Part shown: positions 14,965 to 23,286 of the stretch, piece after piece
Numbering within the stretch: position 1 is the stretch's first letter
Layout of the letters: each line of letters opens with the position of its first letter
Source: Bacillota bacterium
GTDB lineage: Bacteria; Bacillota; Clostridia; Oscillospirales; Ruminococcaceae
DNA: 32,435 nt
Direction: 5' to 3'
NCBI GenBank assembly: GCA_023396215.1
Contig: JAEWWW010000023.1
Span: 1 to 32,435 of the forward strand
Translations under genes and position numbers: made by a program
The notes under the pieces: generated by a model
The model's input: the letters and a program-made list of their open reading frames with translations, nothing else
Databases searched by the model: none
What the model was told of the DNA's origin: nothing

Positions 14965-16053
14965 ATGAACTTTTCAGCTAAAAAACTGTTGACAGCAGCC
15001 ATGGCGCTGGTTCTGGTTCTGAGCCTGGCGGCGTGCGGTGGGCAGCCGGCCCCGGCGCCCGCTCCCCAGCCCGCCCCCGGTGAAACACCTTCCTCCAGCG
15101 CACCCGCGGCCAAAACCTTCCCCACCAAGGGCCTTACGCTGATTGTGCCCTGGAACGCCGGCGGCTCCTCCGACCTGATTGGCCGCCTCCTGGTTACCGA
15201 GATGGAGCAAACTCTGGGCCAAAAGTTCAGCGTTGTGAACACCCCCGGCGCCACCGGCACCGTAGGCATGAACGACGCCATCAACAAGCCCCATGACGGC
15301 TACACCCTGATTGCCAACGCCACCCCCTACAGCCACGGCGTTATGGGCCTTGCCGACTGGAAGCCTGTTGACTGGGATTTCTTTGGCGCTTACTATGTGC
15401 CCGGCATCATCGCCGTGCGCAAAGAGAGCGAGTACAAAACCTTTGACGACCTGTTTAACGCGCTGAAAAACCAGCCCGGCACCGTGACAGGCGGCACCGC
15501 CGGCGCCGGCTCCACCGGATTTACCAACATGGAGCTGCTGAAATCGGCCGTTCCCGAGATGGGCAACTATGAGCACATCGCCTATGGCGGCGGCGCGGCG
15601 GCTGTAACCGCCACCCTGGCCGGCGAGGTGGATTTTACCCCGCAGCTTTCCAACGAGATGATTGACCTGCTCCGCTCGGGCGACCTGGTTGCCCTCGCCG
15701 CCCTCACCGAGGACGACCTGCAGCTGGACGGTGTTGATTACACCATCCCCTCTATCAAGAAGTTTCTGCCCGCCACCGAGAAGGTGCTGCCCTGCGGCGA
15801 CGCCTTCGGCCTGATGTTCCCCTCGGATGTGCCCGCAGAGGCCAAGGAGGCCCTTGAGGCGGCCTATCTGAAGGCCTGTGAAAGCGAAGCTGCCAAAACC
15901 TTTGCCAAAGAGAAGGGGGTTATCCTTGAGGGCATGACCCTGGCCGAATCCAACAAGCTCAGAGATGACACCGCCTCCAAGGTTTGCTGGATTTTCTATG
16001 ACAGCGGCGTTGCCAAAAACTCCCCCGAGCAGTATGGCATTCCTCGCCCGTAA
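14965..16053 (+). CDS. tctC: TctC solute-binding lipoprotein (system 2)
   Basis: A 362-residue Bug/TctC-family protein. It has a signal peptide and lipobox LSLAAC with Cys24 as lipid anchor, and a long Pro/Ala linker (about residues 27-48). The mature domain begins at LTLIVPWNAGGSSDLIGRL, the ligand-contact segment. PGATGTVGMNDA and the HDGYTL motif near residue 110 are also typical. GAGGAGGAC precedes the ATG at 14965. It differs clearly from the system 1 protein, so the two transporters probably take different acids. It is first in the operon tctC-tctB-tctA-VOC and is followed by a terminator-like hairpin. Confidence 0.93.
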   Translation: MNFSAKKLLTAAMALVLVLSLAACGGQPAPAPAPQPAPGETPSSSAPAAKTFPTKGLTLIVPWNAGGSSDLIGRLLVTEMEQTLGQKFSVVNTPGATGTVGMNDAINKPHDGYTLIANATPYSHGVMGLADWKPVDWDFFGAYYVPGIIAVRKESEYKTFDDLFNALKNQPGTVTGGTAGAGSTGFTNMELLKSAVPEMGNYEHIAYGGGAAAVTATLAGEVDFTPQLSNEMIDLLRSGDLVALAALTEDDLQLDGVDYTIPSIKKFLPATEKVLPCGDAFGLMFPSDVPAEAKEALEAAYLKACESEAAKTFAKEKGVILEGMTLAESNKLRDDTASKVCWIFYDSGVAKNSPEQYGIPRP

Positions 16054-16066
16054 CTTTGGGGCCGAA

Positions 16067-16098
16067 GCAAGGCCCACCGGACGCCTTGCAGGTTTTTT
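16067..16098 (+). terminator. Terminator-like hairpin after tctC (system 2)
   Basis: GCAAGGC (16067-16073) pairs with GCCTTGC (16083-16089) across a 9-base loop, followed by AGG and six T's. Within the operon it probably terminates part of the transcripts, leaving extra tctC message. Confidence 0.65.
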
Positions 16099-16200
16099 AG
16101 AAGAACTTTGATACATCATAGGGGGTGTTTGCTTTGAGTACTTCGGCAAATGCCCCCTATTCCCATTCATCTTAATCTATCAATTGCAGGAGGGTGCAGG

Positions 16201-16725
16201 ATGGAACAACAAAACCAAGCAAAAACCGGCAGTGCCGGCGATAAGGCGCACCTCGACTTTTTAACCTCGGTGGTTTTGCTGGTGGTCAGCATCAGCGCCG
16301 CCATTACCAGCCTCGGCTACTGGCGGGAGATAGGGGGAAAGTTCTATGCCTCCCCCGGATTTATGCCGATTATCATCTGCAGCGCCCTGGCCTTTATGGC
16401 CCTGCTCATGATGGTGGGGTCGCTCAAAAACAGCTCGGTCAAGGAGCGTGTGGCGCAGCTGGCCGCAGCCTTTGGCCGCACCGTCAAAAGCCCGGTTGTG
16501 CATCAGGCGGCCATCGGCATCTTCATCTTTGCCGTCTATGTATTTTTGCTGCTGGGCAAAATCCCCTTTGGGCCGGCCTCCTTTATCGGGCTTTTTGCCA
16601 CCATGCTGTTCCTTAAGTTTGAAAAAAAGCTGCGTACCATTTTGAAACTGCTGCTGATTTCGGCCCTGAGCATCGCCAGTATCATCCTGCTGTTTCAGAT
16701 TGTCTTTTCGGTTCCCATGCCTTAG
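16201..16725 (+). CDS. tctB: Tripartite tricarboxylate transporter small permease TctB (system 2)
   Basis: The protein has 174 residues. After a polar N terminus come four hydrophobic segments (about 20-42, 55-75, 98-118 and 125-165, the last probably two helices). PGFMPIIICSALAFMALLMM matches the TctB second helix. AGGAGGG ahead of the ATG at 16201 fixes the start; the open frame begins 51 bases earlier without a site. It pairs with TctA of the same operon. TctB proteins are weakly conserved, so gene order is a main part of the evidence. Confidence 0.85.
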   Translation: MEQQNQAKTGSAGDKAHLDFLTSVVLLVVSISAAITSLGYWREIGGKFYASPGFMPIIICSALAFMALLMMVGSLKNSSVKERVAQLAAAFGRTVKSPVVHQAAIGIFIFAVYVFLLLGKIPFGPASFIGLFATMLFLKFEKKLRTILKLLLISALSIASIILLFQIVFSVPMP

Positions 16726-16753
16726 GGTGCAGTCGATAAACAGGAGGTAAATT

Positions 16754-18277
16754 ATGAGTATCGAGTATATTATGCAGGCCCTTTCGGTTGCGCTTTCTCC
16801 CGTCGGCCTTGTTTCGCTGTTTGTTTCGGTCTTTCTGGGGCTCATCTTCGGCATGCTGCCGGGGCTGACCGCCACCATGGGCGTGGCGCTGCTCACCGGC
16901 GTCACCTACAGCTTTGACGGCCCGTTGGCGGTGCTGGTGCTCATCGGCGTTTATGTGGGCGCCATCTCGGGCGGCTGTCAGTCGGCCATTCTGCTCAATA
17001 TCCCCGGCACCCCCGCCTCGGCCGCCACCGCCGTCGAGGGCTACGCGCTGGCAAAGCAGGGCAAGGGGAGCCTGGCGATTTTCGTCGCCAATGCGTCCTC
17101 CTTCGCAGGCACGCTGATCAGCGTTCTCTGCGTCATCCTCTTTACCCCGCTGCTCACCAGCGCCGCGCTGAAATTCAACTCCCACGAGATGTTTCTGCTG
17201 GCGGTGTTTGGCATCGTCATCTGCGGCAATCTCACCTCGGGAGGCAACCCCCTTAAGGGCTGGATATCCGGCTTTGTGGGGCTGCTGGTTTCGCAGGTGG
17301 GGCGCGACACGGTCAACTCGGCGGCCCGCTTTTGCTTTGGCAATATCGAGCTCACCGGGGGCATCTCGCTGCTGCCGGTGATGATAGGGCTGTTCGGCTT
17401 TCCCGAGATTGTAAACGCCTTCAGCGCGCAAACCCGGGAGATTGTCCATATCAATAAATTCAGCGCCAAAGAGGGCGTCGCCATCATGCTGCGCAACAAG
17501 TTCAACGTCCTGCGCTCCGCGCTGCTGGGGGTCACCATGGGCTCTATCCCCGGCGTGGGCGAGGACACCGGCGGCTGGCTGGCCTTTTGGGCCGAAAAGA
17601 AAAGAAACCTGCCGGGCAGCCGGTGGGGCAAGGGCGAAATCAACGGTGTGGTGGCCTCTGAAGCGGGCAACAACGCCGCGGTGGGCGGCGCCATTATTCC
17701 TGTGCTTTCACTTGCTATCCCGGGCAGCGCCCCGGCGGCGGTTTTGCTGGCCGCCTTTTGGATGCACGGCTACCGCCCCGGCCCGCTGCTGATGAAGGAA
17801 ACCCCGGAGTTTCTCTACTATGTGGTTATCTTTATGGTTTGTTCGGCCCTGTTTATGTGGCTGATTTCCGCCAATATGTCCAAGCTGACGGTGAAGGTAC
17901 TGCAGCTGGATAACCAGATACTGATGCCCATCATCTTTGTCTGCTGCGTCATCGGCGCCTTTGTGGTCAACAACCGCCTCTTTGACATCTACCTGATGTT
18001 TGTCTTTGGCCTGCTGGGCGTGGCCATGAGCTATATGGGCTACCCCTCCGCCCCTTTCCTGCTGGGGGTCATTCTGGGCAACATGGCGGATGAAAACCTG
18101 CGCCGCGCGCTGATTCTGCACAAGGGCAGCCTTATGCCCTTTGTGACAAGGCCGATCAGCATCTTCTTTATCCTCTTTATTCTGGCGCTGGTGCTGCCGC
18201 AGCTTCCCTTTATCAGCAGGCGGTTTGCCCGTCGGCAAAAGCAAAAAGAAGAGAAAAAGGCGGAAGTAAAGATATGA
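16754..18277 (+). CDS. tctA: Tripartite tricarboxylate transporter large permease TctA (system 2)
   Basis: The 507-residue polytopic protein carries the TctA hallmarks: PGLTATMGVALLTGVTY early, then LLNIPGTPASAATAVEGYALAKQGKG near residue 80. The second-half repeat SIPGVGEDTGGWLAFWAEKKR differs from the usual PGTGA form seen in system 1, which may reflect a different substrate. AGGAGGTAAATT precedes the ATG. The stop overlaps the start of the VOC gene as ATGA, so the two are translationally coupled. The C terminus is a highly basic tail. Confidence 0.93.
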   Translation: MSIEYIMQALSVALSPVGLVSLFVSVFLGLIFGMLPGLTATMGVALLTGVTYSFDGPLAVLVLIGVYVGAISGGCQSAILLNIPGTPASAATAVEGYALAKQGKGSLAIFVANASSFAGTLISVLCVILFTPLLTSAALKFNSHEMFLLAVFGIVICGNLTSGGNPLKGWISGFVGLLVSQVGRDTVNSAARFCFGNIELTGGISLLPVMIGLFGFPEIVNAFSAQTREIVHINKFSAKEGVAIMLRNKFNVLRSALLGVTMGSIPGVGEDTGGWLAFWAEKKRNLPGSRWGKGEINGVVASEAGNNAAVGGAIIPVLSLAIPGSAPAAVLLAAFWMHGYRPGPLLMKETPEFLYYVVIFMVCSALFMWLISANMSKLTVKVLQLDNQILMPIIFVCCVIGAFVVNNRLFDIYLMFVFGLLGVAMSYMGYPSAPFLLGVILGNMADENLRRALILHKGSLMPFVTRPISIFFILFILALVLPQLPFISRRFARRQKQKEEKKAEVKI

Positions 18278-18591
18278 GAGTGTTTGACCATGTGGGTATC
18301 CCCTCGGCGGAACAGCACCCCAATGAGCGGCTGGTAATCGCCACCAAAACCTGGGTGACCGACCCGCACCTGCACCCCTTTTCGGTGGAGTGGTTGCGCT
18401 GCGAGCCCGATAGCACCGCCCCCGAAATTTTACGCACGACCCCCCACGTCGCCTATCGGGTGGACGACATTGCCAAGGAAAGCGAGGGCCTTGAGGTGAT
18501 ACTTGCCCCCTTTCATTCGGTGGCGGGGCATGTGGTGGGCTTTTATAAGACCCATGACGGCGCAATTGTTGAGCTGATGATGTATAAATAA
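18274..18591 (+). CDS. Small VOC (glyoxalase-fold) protein coupled to TctA
   Basis: A protein of 105 residues. It opens MRVFDHVGIPS and ends GAIVELMMYK, as in vicinal-oxygen-chelate proteins. Likely metal-site residues are His6, His58 (in PHVAYRVDDI) and Glu100. One VOC module of this size is short, so it probably dimerises. The four-base overlap with tctA means it is made together with the permease. VOC enzymes act on hydroxy- and keto-acids and sugars (lactoylglutathione lyase, epimerases, dioxygenases). A role as an epimerase or isomerase for the imported acid is conceivable but unproven. Confidence 0.75.
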   Translation: MRVFDHVGIPSAEQHPNERLVIATKTWVTDPHLHPFSVEWLRCEPDSTAPEILRTTPHVAYRVDDIAKESEGLEVILAPFHSVAGHVVGFYKTHDGAIVELMMYK

Positions 18592-18845
18592 TGTCCACTG
18601 AACAAATGCGTTTTGCGAAACGCATTTGTCGGAAAGGCCGTTTCTGCCTTTCCGAGTGGAAAAACAGGGGCGTTTTTCCACTTCAGATGCATTGATTGAC
18701 TCCCTGAATGGATTTGAGGACACACGCCTCAAATCCATTGCGCAAGGTTTTTTACCATATCTGGCAAAAAACCTTGCACCTGAACAATTCAAAAACGCCA
18801 TTAAAACATTGCTATTGTTTCGTTTTTGAATTGTCCAGCAGGCAT
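18591..18845. mobile_element. Hairpin-array element B (MITE-like candidate)
   Basis: Six perfect inverted repeats fill 255 bases: 18602-18629 (12 bp), 18630-18654 (9 bp), 18655-18682 (11 bp), 18707-18739 (13 bp), 18742-18777 (12 bp) and 18784-18834 (14 bp). The stems differ in sequence, so this is not a simple repeat. The two ends match as an imperfect inverted repeat (ATGTCCACTGAACAA against ATGCCTGCTGGACAA), and TAAATA borders both sides (18585-18590 and 18846-18851) like a 6-bp target duplication. The block is far lower in GC than the genes around it and holds no gene. It begins at the VOC stop codon and interrupts a tightly packed gene series. Its mobile nature is inference. Confidence 0.5.
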
Positions 18846-18872
18846 TAAATAACAACCCACGGGAGGTGCCCT

Positions 18873-19751
18873 ATGTATAAGACCGGTATTATCACCGACG
18901 AAATTTCGCAAAACCTTGCGGTTGCGGCCCGGCTGGCCAGGCAGTACGGCCTTGACGCGCTGGAGATACGGTCGGTGAACGAGCGCAACCCCTTTCAGAT
19001 GGAAAAACAGGACTTTGCCCATGTCAAACAGGTTGCCGATGAATACGGCCTGAAAATCTGCGGCATCAGCAGCCCGCTGTTTAAGTGCGATATCGGCAGC
19101 GAGGCCGATTACCACCAGCACCTCGAGGGGCTCAGGCGCTGCGTCGAGGCGGCACACCTTTGGCAGACCGATATGATTCGCGCCTTCACCTTCTGGTATC
19201 GGGAGGACGCCCGGCCCGAACAGATTGCCGAAAAATTTCAAAAGGCCATCGAGATTGCCAGAGACGGAGGGATTACCCTCGCCATCGAATCCGAGCCCAG
19301 CGTCAACACCCGCAACATCGGGCGGCTGGTGGAGTTTCTCAAGCTGCTGGATACCCCGACGGTGGCCGCCTTATGGGACCCCGGCAATGAAATCTCCGAC
19401 CCGACGGCCCCGCCGCCCTACCCCGACGGCTACGCCATCCTGAAGCCCTACATCAAGCATGTGCATCTCAAGGACATCAAGGCCAAGCCCGACGGCGCCT
19501 TCTATGAGCCGGCGCTGATGGGGCAGGGGGATGTGGATTTTCACGGGGTGCTTCGGCAGCTCAGGGAGGATAACTACGAGGGCTATGTGAGCGTAGAAAC
19601 CCACTTCCGCATCAAAACGGCCCAGTTGGACGAGGGCCTGCTGGTGCGTCCTCAGGGCAGCTCCTTCTCCGAGGGGGGCTACGAGGCCTCGGTGGCCTAT
19701 CTGGACATTCTGCGTGACGAGTACAACTGGATGGGGGAGGGTAAGCGATGA
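18873..19751 (+). CDS. TIM-barrel sugar isomerase/epimerase (AP-endonuclease-2 family)
   Basis: A 292-residue protein opening MYKTGIITDEISQNL. The barrel metal-ligand order is recognisable: Glu139 (AIESEPS), Asp169 (LWDPGN), His198 (HVHLKD) and Glu242 (VETH). This set is found in hydroxypyruvate isomerase, tagatose epimerase and inosose isomerase relatives. GGGAGG precedes the ATG at 18873. The stop overlaps the ATG of the Gfo/Idh/MocA gene (ATGA), so the two are coupled and likely act in sequence on one sugar or inositol-like compound. It is a paralogue of the proteins at 12756 and 30262, but not a close copy. Confidence 0.87.
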   Translation: MYKTGIITDEISQNLAVAARLARQYGLDALEIRSVNERNPFQMEKQDFAHVKQVADEYGLKICGISSPLFKCDIGSEADYHQHLEGLRRCVEAAHLWQTDMIRAFTFWYREDARPEQIAEKFQKAIEIARDGGITLAIESEPSVNTRNIGRLVEFLKLLDTPTVAALWDPGNEISDPTAPPPYPDGYAILKPYIKHVHLKDIKAKPDGAFYEPALMGQGDVDFHGVLRQLREDNYEGYVSVETHFRIKTAQLDEGLLVRPQGSSFSEGGYEASVAYLDILRDEYNWMGEGKR

Positions 19752-20767
19752 ATAAGGTTCGTTTTGGATTGGTTGGCTGCGGGGTGATTGCGCGGTTTCA
19801 CGCCAGGGCCATTGAGGCCACCCCCGACGCCGAGCTGACGGCGGTTTTTGACGCCAACACCGCCTATGCCGAAAGCTTTGCACAGGAGATGGGGGTCAGG
19901 GCCTATGCCACCATCGAGGAGCTGGCCCAGAGCGGCGATGTGGACGCCGTCTGCATCTGCACCCCCAGCGGTCTGCACACCCGGCAGGCGGTGCTGATGA
20001 TGCGGCACAACAAGCATATCGTGGTGGAAAAGCCCATGAGCCTGAATTTGGCCGACGCCGACCTGCTGATTGAAACCGCCCGGCAAACCGAGGTCAAGGT
20101 CTGCGTCATCTCTCAGTTCCGCTTTACCCCCGCCGTGGTGGCGGTGCGCGAGGCGGTGGCGCAGGGGGCCTTTGGCAAGATTGTTTCGGCCAGCCTTTCG
20201 ATGCAGTACTTCCGTTCTGAGGAGTACTATAAATCCGGGGCGTGGCGCGGCACCTGGGCCATGGATGGCGGCGGCGCGCTGATAAATCAGGGCATCCACG
20301 GCATCGACGTGTTCCGGTCGCTGATGGGGCCGGTGAAATCGATTTACGCCCTGACCCGCACCCAGACCCGGCCGGTGGAGGTGGAGGATTCCGCCGCCGC
20401 GGTGCTGGAGTTTGAGAATGGGGCCATCGGCACCATCGAGGCCTCCACCACCTGCTTCCCCGGCTACCCGCGGCGCATCGCCATCTATGGCGACAAAGGC
20501 AGCGTGATACTGGAGGAGGACAGCATCCTCAGGTGGGATCTGCCGATACCCACCCACCTGCCGGTGGGGGAGAAGGCGAAAAACGTGGCTTCCTCCGACC
20601 CCAAGGCCATCGACGTAACCGGGCACACCAACCAGATCAAAAACTTTGTGGGCGCCATTCTGCACGGTGAGCCGCTGCTTTCCGACGCGCCCACCGGCCG
20701 CCTGCCGCTGGAGATTATTCTGGGCATCTATGAATCTTCAAAGACCGGCAAAAGGGTGGAGCTTTAA
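19748..20767 (+). CDS. Gfo/Idh/MocA-family NAD(P)-dependent sugar oxidoreductase
   Basis: A 339-residue protein. The N-terminal Rossmann domain carries GLVGCGVIARFH (residues 7-18), CTPSGLH (71-77) and the family signature EKP (94-96). The C-terminal domain carries GGGALINQGIHGIDV with catalytic-site His184 and Asp187. Such enzymes oxidise or reduce a hydroxyl of sugars, inositols or their acids. It is coupled by a 4-base overlap to the isomerase and followed after 50 bases by the NagB-like gene. The isomerase-oxidoreductase pair repeats at 29222-31140. Confidence 0.93.
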   Translation: MNKVRFGLVGCGVIARFHARAIEATPDAELTAVFDANTAYAESFAQEMGVRAYATIEELAQSGDVDAVCICTPSGLHTRQAVLMMRHNKHIVVEKPMSLNLADADLLIETARQTEVKVCVISQFRFTPAVVAVREAVAQGAFGKIVSASLSMQYFRSEEYYKSGAWRGTWAMDGGGALINQGIHGIDVFRSLMGPVKSIYALTRTQTRPVEVEDSAAAVLEFENGAIGTIEASTTCFPGYPRRIAIYGDKGSVILEEDSILRWDLPIPTHLPVGEKAKNVASSDPKAIDVTGHTNQIKNFVGAILHGEPLLSDAPTGRLPLEIILGIYESSKTGKRVEL

Positions 20768-20817
20768 GAGCGCCGCCGGGCCATACTTAACATACTTTCA
20801 GATAGGAGGTTGTCGGC

Positions 20818-21585
20818 ATGCTGCTAAAAGAGCTGACCCAAGACAGCTTACAGGTAAAGATATACGATAGCAGGGCGGCCATGGGTAAGGCCGCGGCGGA
20901 GTGCGCCGTAAAGGCTATCCAAAAGCTGCTGGAGACAAAGGAAGAGGTCAACATCGTTTTCAGTGCGGCGCCCTCGCAGAACGAGCTGCTGCAGGGGCTG
21001 CTGCAGTCAAAGGAGATAGACTTCACCAAAATTAACGCCTTTCATATGGATGAATATATGAACCTGAGCCCCGACGCGCCCCAGATGTTCAAAAACTTTC
21101 TGGACCGGCATATCTTCAAGCTGGCTCCTTTCAAGAGCGCCAACTATATCTATACTGGGGCGGGCACTGCGGAGGCCTGCCGGCGGTATGCCGCTCTGCT
21201 GGCCGAAAAGCCGCTGGATATCTCGCTTCTGGGCATCGGCGAAAACGGGCATATCGCCTTTAACGACCCTCCGGTGGCCGATTTTAACGACCCCGAGGTC
21301 ATCAAGGTGGTAACCCTGGACCAAACCTGCCGCCAGCAGCAGGTCAACGACGGCGCCTTTGCCACCCTTGAGGATGTGCCCAAGGAGGCGGTGACCCTCA
21401 CCATCCCGGCGCTGCTGCGGGCCGAGTATATCATCTGCACCGTGCCCACCGCCAAAAAGGCGGCGGCCGTTACCGCCACCGTCCGGGGCGAAATCAGCGA
21501 GGCATGCCCCGCTTCGGCTATGCGGCGGCACGGCAAGGCGGTGCTGTTTTTAGACAGCGACAGCAGCAAAGACCTGCTGGATTAA
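20818..21585 (+). CDS. Glucosamine-6-phosphate deaminase-like protein (NagB/SugarP isomerase family)
   Basis: A 255-residue protein aligned to NagB through AFHMDEYMNL (Asp78, the general base) and GIGENGHIAFNDPP (His145). In E. coli NagB the second motif reads with Asp141 and Glu148; here the corresponding residues are Asn143 and Asp150. It therefore belongs to a divergent branch and may act on another amino sugar phosphate or be a lactonase or isomerase. GATAGGAGG precedes the ATG. It is the last gene of this plus-strand group, closed by a terminator at 21604. With nagA nearby it could complete an N-acetyl-hexosamine pathway. Confidence 0.82.
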   Translation: MLLKELTQDSLQVKIYDSRAAMGKAAAECAVKAIQKLLETKEEVNIVFSAAPSQNELLQGLLQSKEIDFTKINAFHMDEYMNLSPDAPQMFKNFLDRHIFKLAPFKSANYIYTGAGTAEACRRYAALLAEKPLDISLLGIGENGHIAFNDPPVADFNDPEVIKVVTLDQTCRQQQVNDGAFATLEDVPKEAVTLTIPALLRAEYIICTVPTAKKAAAVTATVRGEISEACPASAMRRHGKAVLFLDSDSSKDLLD

Positions 21586-21906
21586 CCGCCGCTGCCCCGT
21601 GTTAAAAGAGGGAAACCGCGGCAGTTGCCGGGGTTTCCCTCTTTTAATGGGCTTGGTTGCGGGTTATGCAGCGGTCTGGTTGAGTTGTCCGCCCCTTTTT
21701 CTGCTTACGCGGCGGGGTGGAGGCGCATGCTATTTCAAATTTCCCGGTGCTGAACCGCAAGGCACCCTTGGGCGGCTTAAAAACGCTGTGCCCGTCACGT
21801 CACAATCGATTGGCCATGGCCGTATTCATGCAGGAAACCGGCGATATCAAGCCGTATGAGCCGCAGATTGCCGGGAAGTATCGGGAGCGTCCAGCCGTCC
21901 GGCTGT
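21586..21906. other. Intergenic region between NagB-like and sulfatase genes
   Basis: Apart from the terminator (21604-21645) I see no supported feature. Open plus-strand frames run into the antisense of the sulfatase and match no family I know. A CAGCC/GGCTG hairpin lies at about 21890-21903, beside the sulfatase stop. Confidence 0.55.
21604..21645. terminator. Bidirectional terminator between convergent genes
   Basis: AAAAGAGGGAAACC (21604-21617) pairs perfectly with GGTTTCCCTCTTTT (21632-21645), and the loop holds a further CGGCA/TGCCG stem. It ends the NagB-like unit and could also end the opposing sulfatase unit. Confidence 0.8.
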
Positions 21907-23286
21907 TTATTCCTTTTCCGGGCGATGCCCCTCGATATAATCCCCCGGGTTTTTGCTGCTGGGGATGCGGCTTTCGTTTTTGTTCACAACCCAGCCCGGC
22001 TGCCAGGGAAAATCCGACAGGAGCGGATCGCCCGTTTCTCTGCGCCAAGCAAAAAGTCTGTCGCGCAAGCTGCGCTCAAGGTCCGCATACTCCCGCTGCC
22101 CGGCCAGGTTGTTTTTCTCGCCAGGGTCGTAGAGGAGGTCGAAAAGAAGCTTCATGGGCTTGACCCGCTCGGCTAAGCCGAGCTCCAGATAGAGCGTTTT
22201 TGTGCTCGATTCGTTGATGTTGGAGAGGTTTTGCCCGGTATAGCTCTCGTCCAGATATTCCACATACTTGTACCGCTGGGTTCGGATACACCGGGCGGGC
22301 TCAAAGGAGGTGTGGAAATTCATCTCCGCGAAGACCTCCTTGCGCAGAGGGGCGTCAGCCTCCCCGGTGAGCAGGTGTGTAAAGGCCTGCCCTTGCAGCC
22401 CCTCGGGCCTGGGAAGGCCCAGCAAATCGCAGAGGGTAGGCAGGACGTCGATGTGCGATACCAGGGCGTTTCGCTCGGCGCCCATGGAGGGGCTGCCGGG
22501 CACGCGCATCACCAGGGCGACGCCCAAGCCGCTGTCGGCCAGGGTAGACTTGCCGAAGGGGAAAGCAACCCCGTGGTCGGTGGTGAACAATATGATACTG
22601 TTTTCATACTGACCCGACCGCTTCAGCGCAGCGATCAGCTGCCCGAAACAGACATCCACCTGGGCGAGGGACGCGCAGTGCCCCGCAAAATCCGCCCGGA
22701 TCTCGGGCAGGTCGGGCAGCCCGTCGGGCGGACGAAGCCGCTTACCCGCGTCAGGGGCAACGGGTGGATAGGGCCGGTGGGTGCCGTAGAAGCCAAAGGA
22801 TAGGAAAAAGGGTTTTTCCCGGTCGTACCGCTCGATAAACCCACAGGCCCGCCTGCAGTTTTCACGATCCCAGTCCCGCTTATCGGCCAACTCCTTCAGG
22901 GGTGTGGGGGTGGTGATGTTTTGATGATAGCCAATTATCTCTGCTCCAACCTCGGGCCGATAGAAGTGGGCGGCCTCGTGCTGAATGCCGCAGAGGGCGG
23001 TGTTGTACCCCGCCTCACCCAGCACAGACGCCAGATGTCCCCGATAGTCCGACAGCCCGAATCCCCGGTTGCAGAGCCCCAGCATCCCGGTTTCGTGGGG
23101 ATAGCGCCCCGTAAGCAGCCCCGCCCTGCTGGGGGAGCAGGTGGGGGCTGCCGCAAAGGCATTGCGGAAAAGCGTGGCCTCCTGCGCAAAAGCCTCGATA
23201 TGCGCCGTGGGCACCTTGTAGCCATAGGGGCTGAACACTCTGCCGCTGTCGTGGGTATGGATATAGATAAGATTAAGCCGCCTCAT
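21907..23286 (-). CDS. Cytosolic type I sulfatase, N-sulfoglucosamine sulfohydrolase-like
   Basis: A 459-residue alkaline-phosphatase-fold sulfatase. Cys50 in CSPSR is the residue oxidised to formylglycine by an anaerobic maturase (not in the window). GRYPHETGMLGLCNRGF continues the signature and resembles heparan N-sulfatases. Metal ligands include Asp13 (in HDSG) and the TTDHG motif. There is no signal peptide, since the catalytic strand NLIYIHTHDSG starts at residue 5, so it acts inside the cell. Its ATG overlaps the stop of the PTS IIB gene (ATGA). The context therefore implies desulfation of a small sulfated sugar after PTS import. The exact substrate is not determined. Confidence 0.88.
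   Translation of the reverse strand: MRRLNLIYIHTHDSGRVFSPYGYKVPTAHIEAFAQEATLFRNAFAAAPTCSPSRAGLLTGRYPHETGMLGLCNRGFGLSDYRGHLASVLGEAGYNTALCGIQHEAAHFYRPEVGAEIIGYHQNITTPTPLKELADKRDWDRENCRRACGFIERYDREKPFFLSFGFYGTHRPYPPVAPDAGKRLRPPDGLPDLPEIRADFAGHCASLAQVDVCFGQLIAALKRSGQYENSIILFTTDHGVAFPFGKSTLADSGLGVALVMRVPGSPSMGAERNALVSHIDVLPTLCDLLGLPRPEGLQGQAFTHLLTGEADAPLRKEVFAEMNFHTSFEPARCIRTQRYKYVEYLDESYTGQNLSNINESSTKTLYLELGLAERVKPMKLLFDLLYDPGEKNNLAGQREYADLERSLRDRLFAWRRETGDPLLSDFPWQPGWVVNKNESRIPSSKNPGDYIEGHRPEKE

Noticed and set aside
14974..16170. A 398-codon minus-strand frame opposite tctC of system 2
   Set aside because: Antisense to a protein with signal peptide, lipobox and ligand motif; no start site signal.
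16134..16175. A 13-codon TTG-started leader frame (stop TAA at 16173-16175) between tctC and tctB of system 2
   Set aside because: The Shine-Dalgarno match is only a G-run and the start codon is weak; too little support to call.
18591..18845. CRISPR array in the hairpin-rich block
   Set aside because: The inverted repeats differ from one another in sequence, length and spacing; there are no identical direct repeats and no cas genes.
21717..22163. A 148-codon plus-strand frame after the NagB-like gene
   Set aside because: More than half is antisense to the sulfatase; no ribosome binding site and no family signature in the remainder.
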